Below, piece by piece: positions 47,054-57,134 of a DNA stretch of 64,000 nt; positions within the stretch are counted from its first letter, which is position 1, and every line of letters starts with the position of its first letter. Under the pieces are notes generated by a model. It was not told the DNA's origin. It saw only the letters and a program-made list of their open reading frames with translations, and searched no databases. The stretch spans positions 43,228 through 107,227 of the forward strand of contig JARGOF010000016.1 of the NCBI GenBank assembly GCA_029212415.1. The letters run 5' to 3'. The position numbers and the translations under genes are program-made. Source of the DNA: Rhizobiaceae bacterium (GTDB lineage: Bacteria > Pseudomonadota > Alphaproteobacteria > Rhizobiales > Rhizobiaceae).

Positions 47054-48046
47054 TCAGACCTGCTCCCAGCCATCGCTTTCACCGGCGCGGTAGATGGCAT
47101 CGATAAGACGCTGGTTGCGGACCGAATTTTCAAGCGAGAAAAGCACATTCTCACCGCCTGCGGCCACATCGGCAAATGTCTCGATCAGATTGCGGTATTG
47201 TCGCACACCGGGAAAGCGGAAGATCTCGGCGCCATCATGCGATTGATTGTGCAAGGTGATGCTGGCGTGGCCATAGTCACCGGCGTTGAAGGGCGCAGTC
47301 ACTTCAATATATCCCTTTTCCCCATGGAAGACCATTTCCTGGCGAAGCGCCATCTGGGTGGAGCAATAGAAGTCGAGATTGAAATCACCGAAATCTGCGG
47401 AAATATTGGCGTAGGTATCCGTGCCGAAACGCGGATCACGTTCAACGCTTGCCCTAACTCTCAAAGGTTCCTGGCCGGTGGCGATGCGGGTCGTCACCGT
47501 GGGATAGACACCGATATCAGGCAGCGCGCCACCGCCCAGTTCAGGCTTGTTGCGCATATTGTCGGGATCAATATTGAAATAGGCAAAGGCCCCCTGCACC
47601 TGGCGCAGCCTGCCGATGGCGCCATTTTTGATCAGGTCGCGCACCTTGGCCCATTGCGGATGGTATTGAACCATGAAAGCCTCGGAAACCAGCACATTGT
47701 TCTGGTCGCGCGCAGCGATCAGATCCTTGATTTCATCGGCATGAAGCGCAATTGGTTTTTCGCACAGAACATGTTTGCCCGCTTGCGCCGCTTTCAGTGC
47801 CCATTCCACGTGCTGGCTTGTCGGCAATGGAATATAGACACCATCCACCTGGTCGGATTGCAGCAGTTCGTCATAGGACCCGAATGCATGCGGCGCACCA
47901 AAACGATCGGCCAGATCACGGGCGCGTGCGAGATCGCGGCTGGCAATGGCCGAAACGATGCTGTTGCTGGCATCCTGCATGGCCGGAATGAGCTGTTCAC
48001 GACCAATTCTGGCTGTCGATAACACGCCCCATCTGAATAATGTCAT
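47054..48046 (-). CDS. Gfo/Idh/MocA family NAD(P)-dependent oxidoreductase
   Basis: A 330-residue dehydrogenase. The Rossmann start is [20 protein letters not shown], followed by the family motif [20 protein letters not shown] with the catalytic-site Lys. Members act on sugars or similar polyols. The start at 48046 overlaps the nadV stop by four bases (ATGA), so it is translated with the NAD-salvage enzyme; why is unclear. The frame is open upstream to 48265 within nadV. Confidence 0.88.
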   Translation of the reverse strand: MTLFRWGVLSTARIGREQLIPAMQDASNSIVSAIASRDLARARDLADRFGAPHAFGSYDELLQSDQVDGVYIPLPTSQHVEWALKAAQAGKHVLCEKPIALHADEIKDLIAARDQNNVLVSEAFMVQYHPQWAKVRDLIKNGAIGRLRQVQGAFAYFNIDPDNMRNKPELGGGALPDIGVYPTVTTRIATGQEPLRVRASVERDPRFGTDTYANISADFGDFNLDFYCSTQMALRQEMVFHGEKGYIEVTAPFNAGDYGHASITLHNQSHDGAEIFRFPGVRQYRNLIETFADVAAGGENVLFSLENSVRNQRLIDAIYRAGESDGWEQV

Positions 48047-49428
48047 CCTGCTGCTCCCTTTGCTGCGCGTTCGCGTATCTGTGTAAATGTCCAATCCTTC
48101 AGCAACGTTCCGTTTTCCCAGACCGGTTGCATCAGGTTTTCCCGATCGCCCAGATCCTTGAGTGGAACGGCAACGGGTTTTCCATCCTCCAGCACAACGG
48201 CCTGACGATAGCGTTTGGATGCCTTGCCGGGATCGGTCTTCGGATCCTTGTTCACGCCGGTCCAATTGCCCTGAAAATCAAGGCGCGCATTGGCTTTCAT
48301 GGCAAAGCGCAAAGTATCGCGATTGACCTTTTGCAGCAGCCCGGCACCCATGCCAAAAGCGATATTTTCAGCCGACCAGCCGCGTGCCAGCATGCGATCG
48401 AGGATAATGCCGATTGAATCCGGTGTTACACCGTCACCCTGAATGACACGCACGGCGGGATTGAGCACCCGGTAGCCCTTGGCATTTGTGGAATAGCCGA
48501 AAATCTCTCCCAGCATGTCAATCGTATCAAGCGGCACCACGGTGGGATCGCCCGAATCCGGCCGGACCACCAGGGTTCCGCCCATATTCTCCACCTTGGA
48601 GCGCAATTCCTTGCCCCAGATCTGAGATACCGCATGATAAAGGTCATAGGAATCGGAAACAACCGCAACCATTTTACCCTTACCGCCAAAGGTATCGACC
48701 ATGTTGCTATAGGCTTCGGATTCGCGCTCCTCCCCCCAGCTTGTCATGGTTGAATGTTCGGCCGCCGGGATCGAAAATCCGGCCATCTGCTCATGATAAT
48801 ATTTGCGTGCAAAGACAATTGCAGAGACCGTATCTGTGCCCATGAAATTGACCAGATGGGCCACACCGCCGAGGCCGGCCTGTTCCAGCGAGGTGGCCCC
48901 ACGGGCGCCAAAATCATGCAGCCGGAAGGGCAGCACATCGGCGTAGTCGTCACAGGATTTTTCCAGTGCAGCTGCAATGATCTGTTTGACATTGTAGGAA
49001 ATGGTGGCGACCGTTGACGGATACCACACGGCACGCAGCAGCGCCGTTTCCATGAAGGTCGGCAGCCAGAAGAAATCAGGATCGGTGTTGCGTATCTGAA
49101 CGAGCGGCGTTCCGGGCGGCACAATCATGCCTTCCGGCAGGGCCTCGATCAAAAGCGGCAGGCCACCATTGTGGCGGCTCAACAACAATTCCCAACCTTC
49201 GCGGTTGAAGGGCAGGCCGTGGGCGGTGACCAGTTCATCGGCCTCGTCAATATCGGCCAGGGTGATGCGGCGTGTGAGATATTCCTTGAGAAACATCTGC
49301 AGGCCGAAAAACAGCACCTGGTCATGGCGACCACCCGGACGGCTTTCCACATAGGCGGAGATGGCCGATGTCTCAGGGGGATATTGGGCGTAGTGGGAAT
49401 ATTTATAACTGTCGGTATTCAGGATCAT
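48043..49428 (-). CDS. nadV: Nicotinamide phosphoribosyltransferase (NadV/NAMPT-like)
   Basis: Converts nicotinamide and PRPP to nicotinamide mononucleotide in NAD salvage. The 461-residue protein matches the NAMPT/NadV group: [15 protein letters not shown] at the start, [25 protein letters not shown] and [10 protein letters not shown], all typical. The start at 49428 gives the family N-terminus; the frame is open to 49506. NadV is scattered in bacteria and phages, so its presence may reflect transfer. No linked nadM was seen. Confidence 0.93.
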   Translation of the reverse strand: MILNTDSYKYSHYAQYPPETSAISAYVESRPGGRHDQVLFFGLQMFLKEYLTRRITLADIDEADELVTAHGLPFNREGWELLLSRHNGGLPLLIEALPEGMIVPPGTPLVQIRNTDPDFFWLPTFMETALLRAVWYPSTVATISYNVKQIIAAALEKSCDDYADVLPFRLHDFGARGATSLEQAGLGGVAHLVNFMGTDTVSAIVFARKYYHEQMAGFSIPAAEHSTMTSWGEERESEAYSNMVDTFGGKGKMVAVVSDSYDLYHAVSQIWGKELRSKVENMGGTLVVRPDSGDPTVVPLDTIDMLGEIFGYSTNAKGYRVLNPAVRVIQGDGVTPDSIGIILDRMLARGWSAENIAFGMGAGLLQKVNRDTLRFAMKANARLDFQGNWTGVNKDPKTDPGKASKRYRQAVVLEDGKPVAVPLKDLGDRENLMQPVWENGTLLKDWTFTQIRERAAKGAAG

Positions 49429-49599
49429 GTTCACAATCCGGCACTCCGTCTGTTGGTCTTCATGCAGCCGGGCTGAAAACTGAGCCTGGAGCGCGCCACA
49501 GCCCATTCAGGCTGCAGCACGTTCCGTTCATATGTAACGCGCGTCTTTTCCCAAAACCAGTTCCGACGTGCTGAAGGCACCCATTGGCGTTCCACCCGC

Positions 49600-52014
49600 T
49601 TAACCGCGCAGAACACCACCGGTTTTGGCAGCGACATTGGCAATGACTTTTGCCGCAAGCGCTTCAAGATCTGCGTCTGTCAATGTCCGGTCGGTTGGCT
49701 GGATATCGACTTCCACGGCCACCGACTTTTTGCCTGCACCCAGAGAAGCCCCGGCGAAAAGGTCAAAAACATTCACATCGACAATAAGCTTTTTATCGGC
49801 GGCGGAAACCGCTTTGACAATTTCACCGGCATGGACATTGTCTTCCACGACAAAGGCGAAGTCCCTTTTGAGCGCCTGGAAGGACAAGATTTCCAAAGGC
49901 GGTTTTGTGCGTGTCGCCTTGCGTTTGGCTTCAGGCACCGCATCGATGAATATTTCAAATCCGCACAGGGGCCCGGAAACGCCCATGCTGTCCAGGGTTT
50001 TTGGGTGAAACTCGCCAAATGTTCCCAGCAAAATCTTGGGGCCAAGCCGGATCTGACCGCAGCGGCCGGGATGATACCAGTCGGGACCACCCGGCTCGAT
50101 CTGCATGCGGCCAACCGGCATGCCGCAGGCCTCCAGCGCCGCCAGCGCATCAGCCTTGGCATCGAACACATCGACCGATGAAGAGTTGGTGTGCCAATGG
50201 CGGCCGGGACCCTGCATTTTTGCAGTGCCACGGCGGATGCCGGCAGCAACACGGCGCTGCCCCTTGTAGGAATCATCCTGATAGATATCGGAGACTTCGA
50301 ACAGCTCCAGATCACCATGCCCTCTGTTGGCATTGTTCAGCGCGCCTGTCAGCAATCCCGGCAACAGCGAGGGACGCATGTCCGACATTTCAATTGCAAT
50401 CGGATTTGCCAGTTTCAGCGCATCCTGACCGCCACCAAAAAGCGCTGCCTGCGCGGCGGATACAAATGACCAGTTGACCACTTCCACCATGCCGCGTGCG
50501 GCCAGTGCCCGACGGACCGTGCGGGTGCGTGTTTGCAGCGGTGTCAAAATGCGTTCGCTGATATGACCATTGCGCGCCAATGGCTGCGGATCAATGCGGT
50601 TGACCCCGTAAATGCGCATGACCTCTTCAACAAGGTCTGCCTTCCCGTCGACATCCGGACGCCAGGTGGGAACAAGCACATCCACGATATCGCCAGTTCC
50701 CTGGGGCTCAAAGCCGAGCTTGTGGAGTATCTTCAGGCACACGTCGAAAGGCACTTCAATACCGGTCAGGCGGGAGACTTCCGACAGCGGAAAGCTGACA
50801 GTCTTGCGGGTGGGCACCACATAATCGGTGACGATCGGCTGCGACGGCACGCCGCCGCACAGGTCGGTCACCAAATGGGTCGCCAGTTCCATGCCGTCAA
50901 CCATGAAGGCCGGATCCACACCGCGCTCGAAACGATAACGCGCATCGGTGATAACACCCAGGTCGCGTCCGGTGCGGGCGATATTGGATGCATCCCACAG
51001 GGCTGATTCAATCAGCACGTTGGTGGTGTTTTCATCACAGCCGGTCTGCGTTCCACCGACGATGCCGGCGATGGATTCAACGCCACTGTCATCAGCGATG
51101 ACGCAAATCTCCGCATTGACTTCGTAAGTGCCGCCATCCAGCGCTTCAACCGTTTCACCAGCGCGGCCCCGACGCACCACCAGATTGCCGACAACCTTGT
51201 CCGCATCAAAAACATGCAGCGGGCGTCCGCGATCAAAGGTGACATAGTTGGTAATATCGACAAGCGCACTGATCGGGCGCATGCCGATGGCCGTCAACCG
51301 CTGCTGCATCCACAGGGGACTGGGGCGGTTTTCAACATTGCGGACCATGCGCAAGGCGAAACCATTGCACAACGGCTGGGTATCGCCAAAGTCGAGAGAG
51401 ACATTGATCGGGCAAGGCTCTGTTCCGCCCGCCGGCGCAATGGCGTTGTCCTTCAAGGTGCCCAGCCCATAGGCAGCCAGATCGCGGGCGATGCCGTGAA
51501 CACCGGTGCAATCGGGGCGATTGGGGGTCAGGCCGATCTCGATCACCGGATCATCCAGGCCGGCATAGGCGGCAAAACTGCTGCCGATTTCCAGATCGTC
51601 TGCAAGATCGATGATGCCATCATGCTCGTTGGACATCTGCAACTCGCGCTCGGAGCACATCATGCCGTGGCTTTCGACGCCTCTGATATTGCCGACAGAC
51701 AGGGTGGTGTCGATGCCCGGGACATAGGTTCCTGCGGGTGCGAAAGCGCCCAGCAGGCCGGCGCGGGCATTGGGTGCCCCGCAGACCACCTGCACGGGGT
51801 CACCGGTGCCGGTATCAACCGACAGAACCTGGAGCCTGTCGGCATCAGGATGTTGCTGCGCGGTCAGCACTTTTGCGATGACGAAGGGTTTGAGGGCGGA
51901 TCTGTCATCCACCGCCTCGACCTCCAGGCCGATCATGGTCAGCGCTTCGCAGATCTCGCCAAGTGAGCTTTGGGTATCGAGATGATCTTTGAGCCAGGAG
52001 AGTGTGAATTTCAT
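49600..52014 (-). CDS. pheT: Phenylalanine-tRNA ligase beta subunit
   Basis: Forms an alpha2-beta2 synthetase with PheS. The 804-residue protein has the EMAP-like tRNA-binding domain near residues 40-150 ([20 protein letters not shown]), the B3/B4 editing domain, the B5 domain and, at the end, the FDX-ACB anticodon-binding domain ([20 protein letters not shown]). Length is normal. It follows pheS by 97 bp of repeat-rich DNA. Confidence 0.97.
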   Translation of the reverse strand: MKFTLSWLKDHLDTQSSLGEICEALTMIGLEVEAVDDRSALKPFVIAKVLTAQQHPDADRLQVLSVDTGTGDPVQVVCGAPNARAGLLGAFAPAGTYVPGIDTTLSVGNIRGVESHGMMCSERELQMSNEHDGIIDLADDLEIGSSFAAYAGLDDPVIEIGLTPNRPDCTGVHGIARDLAAYGLGTLKDNAIAPAGGTEPCPINVSLDFGDTQPLCNGFALRMVRNVENRPSPLWMQQRLTAIGMRPISALVDITNYVTFDRGRPLHVFDADKVVGNLVVRRGRAGETVEALDGGTYEVNAEICVIADDSGVESIAGIVGGTQTGCDENTTNVLIESALWDASNIARTGRDLGVITDARYRFERGVDPAFMVDGMELATHLVTDLCGGVPSQPIVTDYVVPTRKTVSFPLSEVSRLTGIEVPFDVCLKILHKLGFEPQGTGDIVDVLVPTWRPDVDGKADLVEEVMRIYGVNRIDPQPLARNGHISERILTPLQTRTRTVRRALAARGMVEVVNWSFVSAAQAALFGGGQDALKLANPIAIEMSDMRPSLLPGLLTGALNNANRGHGDLELFEVSDIYQDDSYKGQRRVAAGIRRGTAKMQGPGRHWHTNSSSVDVFDAKADALAALEACGMPVGRMQIEPGGPDWYHPGRCGQIRLGPKILLGTFGEFHPKTLDSMGVSGPLCGFEIFIDAVPEAKRKATRTKPPLEILSFQALKRDFAFVVEDNVHAGEIVKAVSAADKKLIVDVNVFDLFAGASLGAGKKSVAVEVDIQPTDRTLTDADLEALAAKVIANVAAKTGGVLRG

Positions 52015-52066
52015 CGCTTTGTCCGTTGTCTTGATCGATAGGGCCGCGCTTGCGGTATTCCAGTGG

Positions 52067-52126
52067 CCAATTACGTGAGGGCCAGTTACTCGAGAACCAG
52101 TTACTCGAGGACTAGTTGCTCAGGCC
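52067..52126. repeat. Four imperfect 15-bp tandem units at the 3' end of pheS
   Basis: Units at 52067-52081, 52082-52096, 52097-52111 and 52112-52126 share the pattern CCAGTTACTCGAGRA, the second and third nearly identical. The last unit contains the pheS stop codon, so the repeat appears to have grown from the end of the gene. Confidence 0.75.
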
Positions 52127-53194
52127 GGCAAACAGGGTCGGCATGTCCAGCGGCCGGAAGCCGTAGTGCTTCATCCAGCGCACATCGGCATCAAAAAATG
52201 CCCTGAGATCCGGCATGCCGTATTTGAGCATGGCGATCCGGTCTATGCCCAGTCCCCAGGCAAATCCCTGATATTCATCCGGGTCCAGGCCGACATTGCG
52301 CAACACATTGGGATTGACCATGCCGCAGCCCAATATTTCCATCCAGTCGTCGCCCTGACCAAAGCGCACTTCCTTACCCGAACGATCACATTGAATGTCG
52401 AGTTCGAGGCTGGGCTCGGTGAATGGGAAATAGGACGGCCGAAAGCGCATATTGAGCGAGGGAACCTCGAAGAATGCCTTGCAGAATTCCTGTAGCACCC
52501 ATTTCAGGTTGGCCACATTGGCGGTCTTGTCGATGACCAGCCCTTCAATCTGATGAAACATCGGCGAATGGGTCGCGTCGCTGTCGCAACGATAGGTCTT
52601 GCCGGGAATGACGATGCGGATCGGCGGACTCTGTTTTTCCATCGTATGGATCTGCACCGGCGACGTATGGGTGCGCAGCAATTTGCGGACACCGTTTTCG
52701 TCTGGATTGAAGAAAAACGTGTCATGCATCTCGCGCGCCGGATGGCCTTCGGGGAAGTTCAGCGCGGTGAAATTGTAATAGTCGGTCTCGATGTCAGCGC
52801 CTTCGGCGATGGAAAAACCCATATCGGAAAAAATGGCGGTAATCTCGTCCATCACCTGGGAAATCGGGTGAATGCGACCCCGCTCGATCGGCGATTGGCG
52901 CACCGGCAAGGTCACGTCCAGCGTCTCGCGGGCCAGCCGCTCATTGATGGCGATATCATGCAGTTCGGCCTTGCGCTGGGCAATCGCCTCGCCGACACGC
53001 TGTTTCAAACCGTTGATCGCCGGCCCCATGACGGTGCGTTCTTCCGGCGTCATGCGCCCAAGCGTTTTCAGCTTTTCAGAAACGCTGCCCTTTTTCCCGA
53101 GCGCCGCCACGCGCACGCCTTCTATCGCCTGCTCGTTGTCCGCCGCGACGATATCGGCCAGAATTGACTGTTCGAGCTGCTCCAGATCACTCAT
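52112..53194 (-). CDS. pheS: Phenylalanine-tRNA ligase alpha subunit
   Basis: Catalytic subunit of the phenylalanine synthetase. The 360-residue protein has an N-terminal coiled coil and then the class II core: [29 protein letters not shown] and the motif 3 region [14 protein letters not shown]. The start at 53194 follows the family; the frame is open to 53290. It lies after the rplT terminator, so it probably has its own promoter in the 172-bp spacer. Confidence 0.97.
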   Translation of the reverse strand: MSDLEQLEQSILADIVAADNEQAIEGVRVAALGKKGSVSEKLKTLGRMTPEERTVMGPAINGLKQRVGEAIAQRKAELHDIAINERLARETLDVTLPVRQSPIERGRIHPISQVMDEITAIFSDMGFSIAEGADIETDYYNFTALNFPEGHPAREMHDTFFFNPDENGVRKLLRTHTSPVQIHTMEKQSPPIRIVIPGKTYRCDSDATHSPMFHQIEGLVIDKTANVANLKWVLQEFCKAFFEVPSLNMRFRPSYFPFTEPSLELDIQCDRSGKEVRFGQGDDWMEILGCGMVNPNVLRNVGLDPDEYQGFAWGLGIDRIAMLKYGMPDLRAFFDADVRWMKHYGFRPLDMPTLFAGLSN

Positions 53195-53295
53195 TTTCCG
53201 TTTCCTCACGGGCCATTGGTATTGAGGGTATGTGGTGCACATCATCGATTTATGGAAGCGATCGCATGCGCCAGGACCGGTTACGGCCAATCAAA

Positions 53296-53329
53296 GAAAA
53301 ACCCGCGCCAGCCCTGCCAGCACGGGTTT
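53296..53329 (-). terminator. Rho-independent terminator after rplT
   Basis: On the minus strand AAACCCGTGC and GCGCGGGTTT form a stem with a short mismatch and a GC-rich loop, followed by a T-run. It lies 38 bp after the rplT stop and separates the ribosomal genes from pheS. Confidence 0.75.
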
Positions 53330-53366
53330 CCCAAAATCGAAAAATATGCCTTGGGAAAACGCTGGC

Positions 53367-53768
53367 TTAGCTGACAGCGCCTTCAAAAGCATTGGGTGTC
53401 GTGTCTTTCAGATAGACCAATGCGCCTTTTGCGCTGGCAACCAGAGCGCCAAAGGCCTCCGGGTGATGGATCGCCATATCGGAAAGAACCTTGCGGTCAA
53501 CTTCAATACCAGCCTTGTTCAAGCCGTCAATGAAGCGGCCATAGCTCAGGCCGTGTTCGCGAACAGCGGCATTGATGCGCTGAATCCACAATGCACGGAA
53601 GTTCCGCTTGTTTACCTTGCGGTCCCGATAGGCATATTGCATCGACCGGTCAACTGCAGCTTTTGCAGTCCGGATGGTGTTCTTGCGGCGGCCACGAAAG
53701 CCCTTCGCCTGAACCAGAATCTTTTTGTGTTTTGCGTGGGCGGTCGTGCCCCGTTTTACGCGTGCCAT
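53367..53768 (-). CDS. rplT: 50S ribosomal protein L20
   Basis: The 133-residue early-assembly protein of the large subunit. The basic N-terminus ([20 protein letters not shown]) and [20 protein letters not shown] are typical, as is the globular end. Thirty bp after rpmI. In many bacteria L20 represses this operon by binding its mRNA; the spacer before rpmI could hold such a site, but I did not find a clear mimic. Confidence 0.97.
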   Translation of the reverse strand: MARVKRGTTAHAKHKKILVQAKGFRGRRKNTIRTAKAAVDRSMQYAYRDRKVNKRNFRALWIQRINAAVREHGLSYGRFIDGLNKAGIEVDRKVLSDMAIHHPEAFGALVASAKGALVYLKDTTPNAFEGAVS

Positions 53769-53798
53769 GATCTTAGCTCCTTAAATCCGTTGCGACGC

Positions 53799-53999
53799 CT
53801 AGTGGCTGTTCGGCATAAATTTCTTCACAATGCGTGCATCAGGGTCCGAAAGAACCATGGTGCCACGGGCATCACGAATAAATTTGTTGGATCTTTTGAT
53901 CATGCCATGGCGCTTGCCAGCGGCGGCGGACAGGACTTTGCCGGAAGCTGTTATCTTGAAACGCTTCTTGCAAGACGATTTCGTCTTCATCTTGGGCAT
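53799..53999 (-). CDS. rpmI: 50S ribosomal protein L35
   Basis: The 66-residue basic protein begins [20 protein letters not shown] and contains [19 protein letters not shown], as expected. Between infC and rplT, the standard order. Confidence 0.97.
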   Translation of the reverse strand: MPKMKTKSSCKKRFKITASGKVLSAAAGKRHGMIKRSNKFIRDARGTMVLSDPDARIVKKFMPNSH

Positions 54000-54308
54000 T
54001 TTGCTACTCCATATTCGGGCACGATCCGGTCGTTTTGACCGTCGATTGCCTCTTGATTGTTATGTCCCCGACCAAAACAGATTCGAAATCCTTTCAGATC
54101 CCGCCTGCATCCCGGCCTTGCATTCATGATCTTCCCGCAGAGGGGCCTCACATCGAATGCCTGGGGCGTTCTCGCATTAAGAACCGCCACGGCATGCCCT
54201 GCCGGACGGTTCAGACGCGGCCTTATAACGGGACTGGCCATCAAGCGCAAGCGTAATTCGAAGCCTGTGCCTGTCCATGTGCCTATCCCGGCGCCTGTCC
54301 CAAAAGAA
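54000..54308. repeat. infC-rpmI spacer with 12-bp repeats
   Basis: A 309-bp spacer without a gene I can support. Three imperfect 12-bp units lie at 54264-54275, 54276-54287 and 54288-54299, each ending GCCTRTC, just after the infC stop codon. No terminator with a T-run was seen, so infC and rpmI may be cotranscribed. Confidence 0.55.
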
Positions 54309-54845
54309 TTATCTTGGTGTCAGAACCATCATCATCTGACGGCCTTCGAGCTTGGGTTCGGCCTCGACCTTGGCGATTTCGACCGTGTCTTCCTTTACCT
54401 TCTGAAGCAATTGCATGCCGAGTTGCTGATGCGCCATCTCGCGACCGCGAAAACGCAGCGTCACTTTGACCTTGTCGCCATCCTCGAAGAAACGGTTCAT
54501 CGCCTTCATCTTCACCTCATAATCATGGGTGTCGATATTGGGGCGCATCTTGATTTCCTTGACCTCAACGGTCTTCTGCTTCTTGCGCGCTTCGGCAGCC
54601 TTTTTCTGTGTCTGATATTTCAGCTTGCCGAGATCGAGAATCTTGCAGATGGGCGGTTTTGCATTGGGGGAAATTTCCACGAGATCAAGTCCCGCTTCCC
54701 CGGCGATGGACAATGCTTCTTCAATGTCAACTTCGCCGCGGTTATTTCCTTCATCATCAATGAGCTGAATCCGGGGCACCCGGATGTCGTTGTTAGCGCG
54801 CGGGCCTGTATTGGTAGGACTCGTCGCTCTGAATGGTCTGCGAAT
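54309..54845 (-). CDS. infC: Translation initiation factor IF-3, starting at an ATT codon
   Basis: The 178-residue factor keeps 30S subunits free and checks start codons. The N-terminal domain reads [19 protein letters not shown] and continues [14 protein letters not shown]; the linker and C-terminal domain ([20 protein letters not shown]) follow. The only ATG/GTG in frame is the GTG at 54779, which would cut off 22 family-conserved residues; an ATT at 54845 preceded by AGGAG at nine bases restores the full protein. AUU starts in infC let IF-3 repress its own translation in E. coli and are kept widely. First gene of infC-rpmI-rplT. Confidence 0.93.
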   Translation of the reverse strand: MRRPFRATSPTNTGPRANNDIRVPRIQLIDDEGNNRGEVDIEEALSIAGEAGLDLVEISPNAKPPICKILDLGKLKYQTQKKAAEARKKQKTVEVKEIKMRPNIDTHDYEVKMKAMNRFFEDGDKVKVTLRFRGREMAHQQLGMQLLQKVKEDTVEIAKVEAEPKLEGRQMMMVLTPR

Positions 54846-54921
54846 GGCCGTAGTCTCCTGGCTGTTTCGTCAAAAGGTGGATATGTGAGCCGCATTTCAA
54901 AACACAAAACGGCACGTGCGG

Positions 54922-54950
54922 CAATGTCACCATCACCACAGCCGAGTCAA
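54922..54950 (-). promoter_or_regulatory. Candidate infC promoter
   Basis: On the minus strand TTGACT (54950-54945) and ACATTG (54927-54922) are 17 bp apart, about 77 bp upstream of the ATT start. The -10 match is weak. Confidence 0.35.
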
Positions 54951-54986
54951 TAGCACGACTTTTATAATAAATCACCTGCCCATTAC

Positions 54987-55030
54987 CAGTTCAGGGCCAG
55001 TTTCGGGCCAGTTCGGCGTCAGTTCGGGCC
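54987..55030. repeat. Four 11-bp tandem units between infC and the hydrolase gene
   Basis: Units starting at 54987, 54998, 55009 and 55020 follow the pattern CAGTTCRGGGC. They fill part of the 330-bp divergent spacer, which otherwise holds only the promoters. Confidence 0.7.
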
Positions 55031-55175
55031 AGCGCGGGACGCCCCTCAAGGGCACAGGCGCATTGTTTGGCAGGCTCGGCAGCAGACTTCGCATGGCGTT
55101 TTCGTCTGTCGGTGCGCGTTCGAATCGGTCATTATCGGCGCATCAATCAACAAGCAATCAGGACGGGGCGGCGCC

Positions 55176-56066
55176 ATGACACAGACAAATGAGTCACAGG
55201 TCAAGGATTCTCAGGCCAATGAGCAAATCGCAATTGGCAAGGATGACAGCTTGCGGACCCTGGCGGTTTGCCACCGTCCTGCAAAAGCCGCCGCCAGCCC
55301 AGCCGCCGCCAGCCCAGCCTCAGTCAGCCCAGCCTCAGTCAGCCCAGCCTCCGTCAGCCCAGCCTCAGTCAGGCCCGGCCTCGTCTGGCTCGGCGGCTAC
55401 CGATCGGACATGATGGGCACCAAGGCCGTTGAGCTTGACCGTTTTGCGCAGCGTCACGGGCTGGAATGCACGCGCTTTGACTATTCCGGACATGGCCGCT
55501 CGGGTGGTGATTTCAAGCAGGGCACAATCTCGCGATGGCTGGAGGAAAGCCTGGCGGTGGTGGGCCGGTTTACCGATGGCCCGCAACTGCTGATTGGCTC
55601 CTCCATGGGGGCGTGGATCGCCCTGCGCCTGGTTCAGGAACTGCAAAAGAAAGGTTTGAGCGCGCGGGTTTGCGGCCTGCTGCTGCTGGCGCCGGCGCCG
55701 GATTTTACCAGCGCCCTGCATGAGCCGCTGCTGACTGAAGCGCAAGTGCAGGCGCTGGAAACCAAGGGGTATATCGAAGAGGCCACCCCCTATGGCCCGG
55801 AGCCGAATGTCTACACGAAGGCTTTGTTCGATGACGGCAGGGAGAACCAGGTTCTGCACGGCCTGATCGAAACCGGCTGCCCGGTGCATATCATCCAGGG
55901 CATGGAAGACCCGGATGTTCCCTATGCCCATGCCCTGCGCCTGGTCGAGCATTTGCCGAGCGAAGATGTTGTCCTGACGCTGGTGCGTGATGGCGACCAC
56001 CGCCTGTCACGACCACAGGACATTGCGATGATGCTCAATGCCGTTTCCGCGATGATCGGAGAATAG
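55176..56066 (+). CDS. Alpha/beta hydrolase with a short SPASV repeat
   Basis: A 296-residue serine hydrolase. After a variable N-terminus comes LVWLGGYRSDMMGTKA, then FDYSGHGRSGGDF and the nucleophile elbow LLIGSSMGAWIAL with the catalytic Ser; the late GMEDPDVPYAHA and DGDHRLSRP supply Asp and His. It resembles the ABHD10-like group, which cleaves thioesters or carboxylesters. Between the N-terminus and the core are five five-residue units (SPAAA, then SPASV four times), encoded by 15-bp DNA repeats, an unusual insert that probably forms a flexible linker. Divergent from infC. Confidence 0.88.
   Translation: MTQTNESQVKDSQANEQIAIGKDDSLRTLAVCHRPAKAAASPAAASPASVSPASVSPASVSPASVRPGLVWLGGYRSDMMGTKAVELDRFAQRHGLECTRFDYSGHGRSGGDFKQGTISRWLEESLAVVGRFTDGPQLLIGSSMGAWIALRLVQELQKKGLSARVCGLLLLAPAPDFTSALHEPLLTEAQVQALETKGYIEEATPYGPEPNVYTKALFDDGRENQVLHGLIETGCPVHIIQGMEDPDVPYAHALRLVEHLPSEDVVLTLVRDGDHRLSRPQDIAMMLNAVSAMIGE
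55296..55370. repeat. Five 15-bp tandem units inside the hydrolase gene
   Basis: Units AGCCCAGCCTCAGTC repeat at 55311, 55326, 55341 (one change) and 55356, preceded by a divergent unit at 55296. They encode the SPASV repeat in frame. Identical neighbours suggest recent slippage, so copy number probably differs between strains. Confidence 0.9.
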
Positions 56067-56466
56067 TGCATGGCTGACTTTCATTGATTCACTCTGCCAG
56101 TTGTTTTTGGTCAGGATCAAGTTGGATCGCGCAGCGCGTACCTGCAGGTACAGGCAAGCGGCGCAACGTAGCCGATGGGCCGGCTTTCCCCACCCATTGA
56201 AGAAAGGCTGCTATTTCAACCTTTTGCATGAGAGGGCCGATCGATTTTACCCGCTGCGTCACCCGTTTTGTCTGGCGTCTCGACCGATGCGAGAGCATCG
56301 CTCTTTACCGCCCTCTGGCGGATCGACTCACTGGATCACGAACACAGTGGTTCAATGAAAGCCAGCCATGCTCTGGAACAAGCCCCTCCAGCATCTGTCC
56401 ACAGACGCGGTAACCATAAAACGATCTTTATCGGTTTGCTGATTGACTCCGACCCCCTCACCGATC

Positions 56467-56481
56467 TTAACTGTTTGTTAA
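56467..56481. promoter_or_regulatory. CtrA-type box before the BTLCP gene
   Basis: TTAACTGTTTGTTAA is a perfect TTAA-N7-TTAA, the core binding site of the alphaproteobacterial cell-cycle regulator CtrA, 33 bp before the BTLCP start codon. The rest of the 448-bp spacer (56067-56514) shows no gene I can support. Confidence 0.5.
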
Positions 56482-56514
56482 GGATAACAAAGGGTATACG
56501 GGGACCGATCGTCT

Positions 56515-57129
56515 ATGAGGGGCGTTTTCATCAAAGCCGCGCTGGCCGCATGCGTCATTGGCGCATCGCCGACGCCGATTGTCATGGCTGCCCAGCAAGC
56601 CGGATCGTCGATGCATCTGGGTGGAATCACATCGCAGCCCATCGGCCATTACGAATTCTGCAAGAAAAACCGCAGCGAATGCCGCGGCAGCGGCAAGCAG
56701 ACAACGGCGCCTCGGGTGACGGAATTCGGCTGGACAGTGGTCCAGGAGATCAATGAATCGGTGAATTATTCCGTGCTGCCGATGACCGATTACGAGATTC
56801 ACGGCCGCGAGGAAGTCTGGTCATACCCCGATGTCGTCGGCGACTGCGAAGATTATGTTCTTTTGAAACGGGCCATGCTGATGGAACAGGGCTTTTCCAG
56901 TTCCGATCTGCTGATAACCGTCGTGCGCAAACCCAATGGCGAAGGCCATGCGGTTCTGACCCTGCGCACTGCCGATGGTGATTTTGTCCTCGATAATCTG
57001 GAAGACAAGGTCAAGCTTTGGACCACCACCCCCTATACATTCCTGAAACGACAGGCGTCTTTTCACGCCGGTCGCTGGGTGGATATCGAATATGCCGATG
57101 ATCTGATGGTCGGCTCCATTCCAGATTGA
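56515..57129 (+). CDS. BTLCP family transglutaminase-like cysteine proteinase
   Basis: A 204-residue exported protein. A signal peptide (about 1-25, ending VMAAQ) precedes the transglutaminase-like core with catalytic Cys in GDCEDYVLLKR, His in GEGHAVLTLRT and Asp in LDNLEDKVKL. BTLCP proteins are common in alphaproteobacteria and in some bacteria act on large adhesins with partner systems; no such partner is near. The upstream CtrA-type box suggests cell-cycle control. Confidence 0.9.
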   Translation: MRGVFIKAALAACVIGASPTPIVMAAQQAGSSMHLGGITSQPIGHYEFCKKNRSECRGSGKQTTAPRVTEFGWTVVQEINESVNYSVLPMTDYEIHGREEVWSYPDVVGDCEDYVLLKRAMLMEQGFSSSDLLITVVRKPNGEGHAVLTLRTADGDFVLDNLEDKVKLWTTTPYTFLKRQASFHAGRWVDIEYADDLMVGSIPD

Positions 57130-57134
57130 GATGT

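Noticed and set aside
56089..56298. 69-codon minus-strand frame in the 448-bp spacer before the BTLCP gene
   Set aside because: Arginine-rich and low in motif content, without a ribosome site; cannot be told from non-coding DNA.
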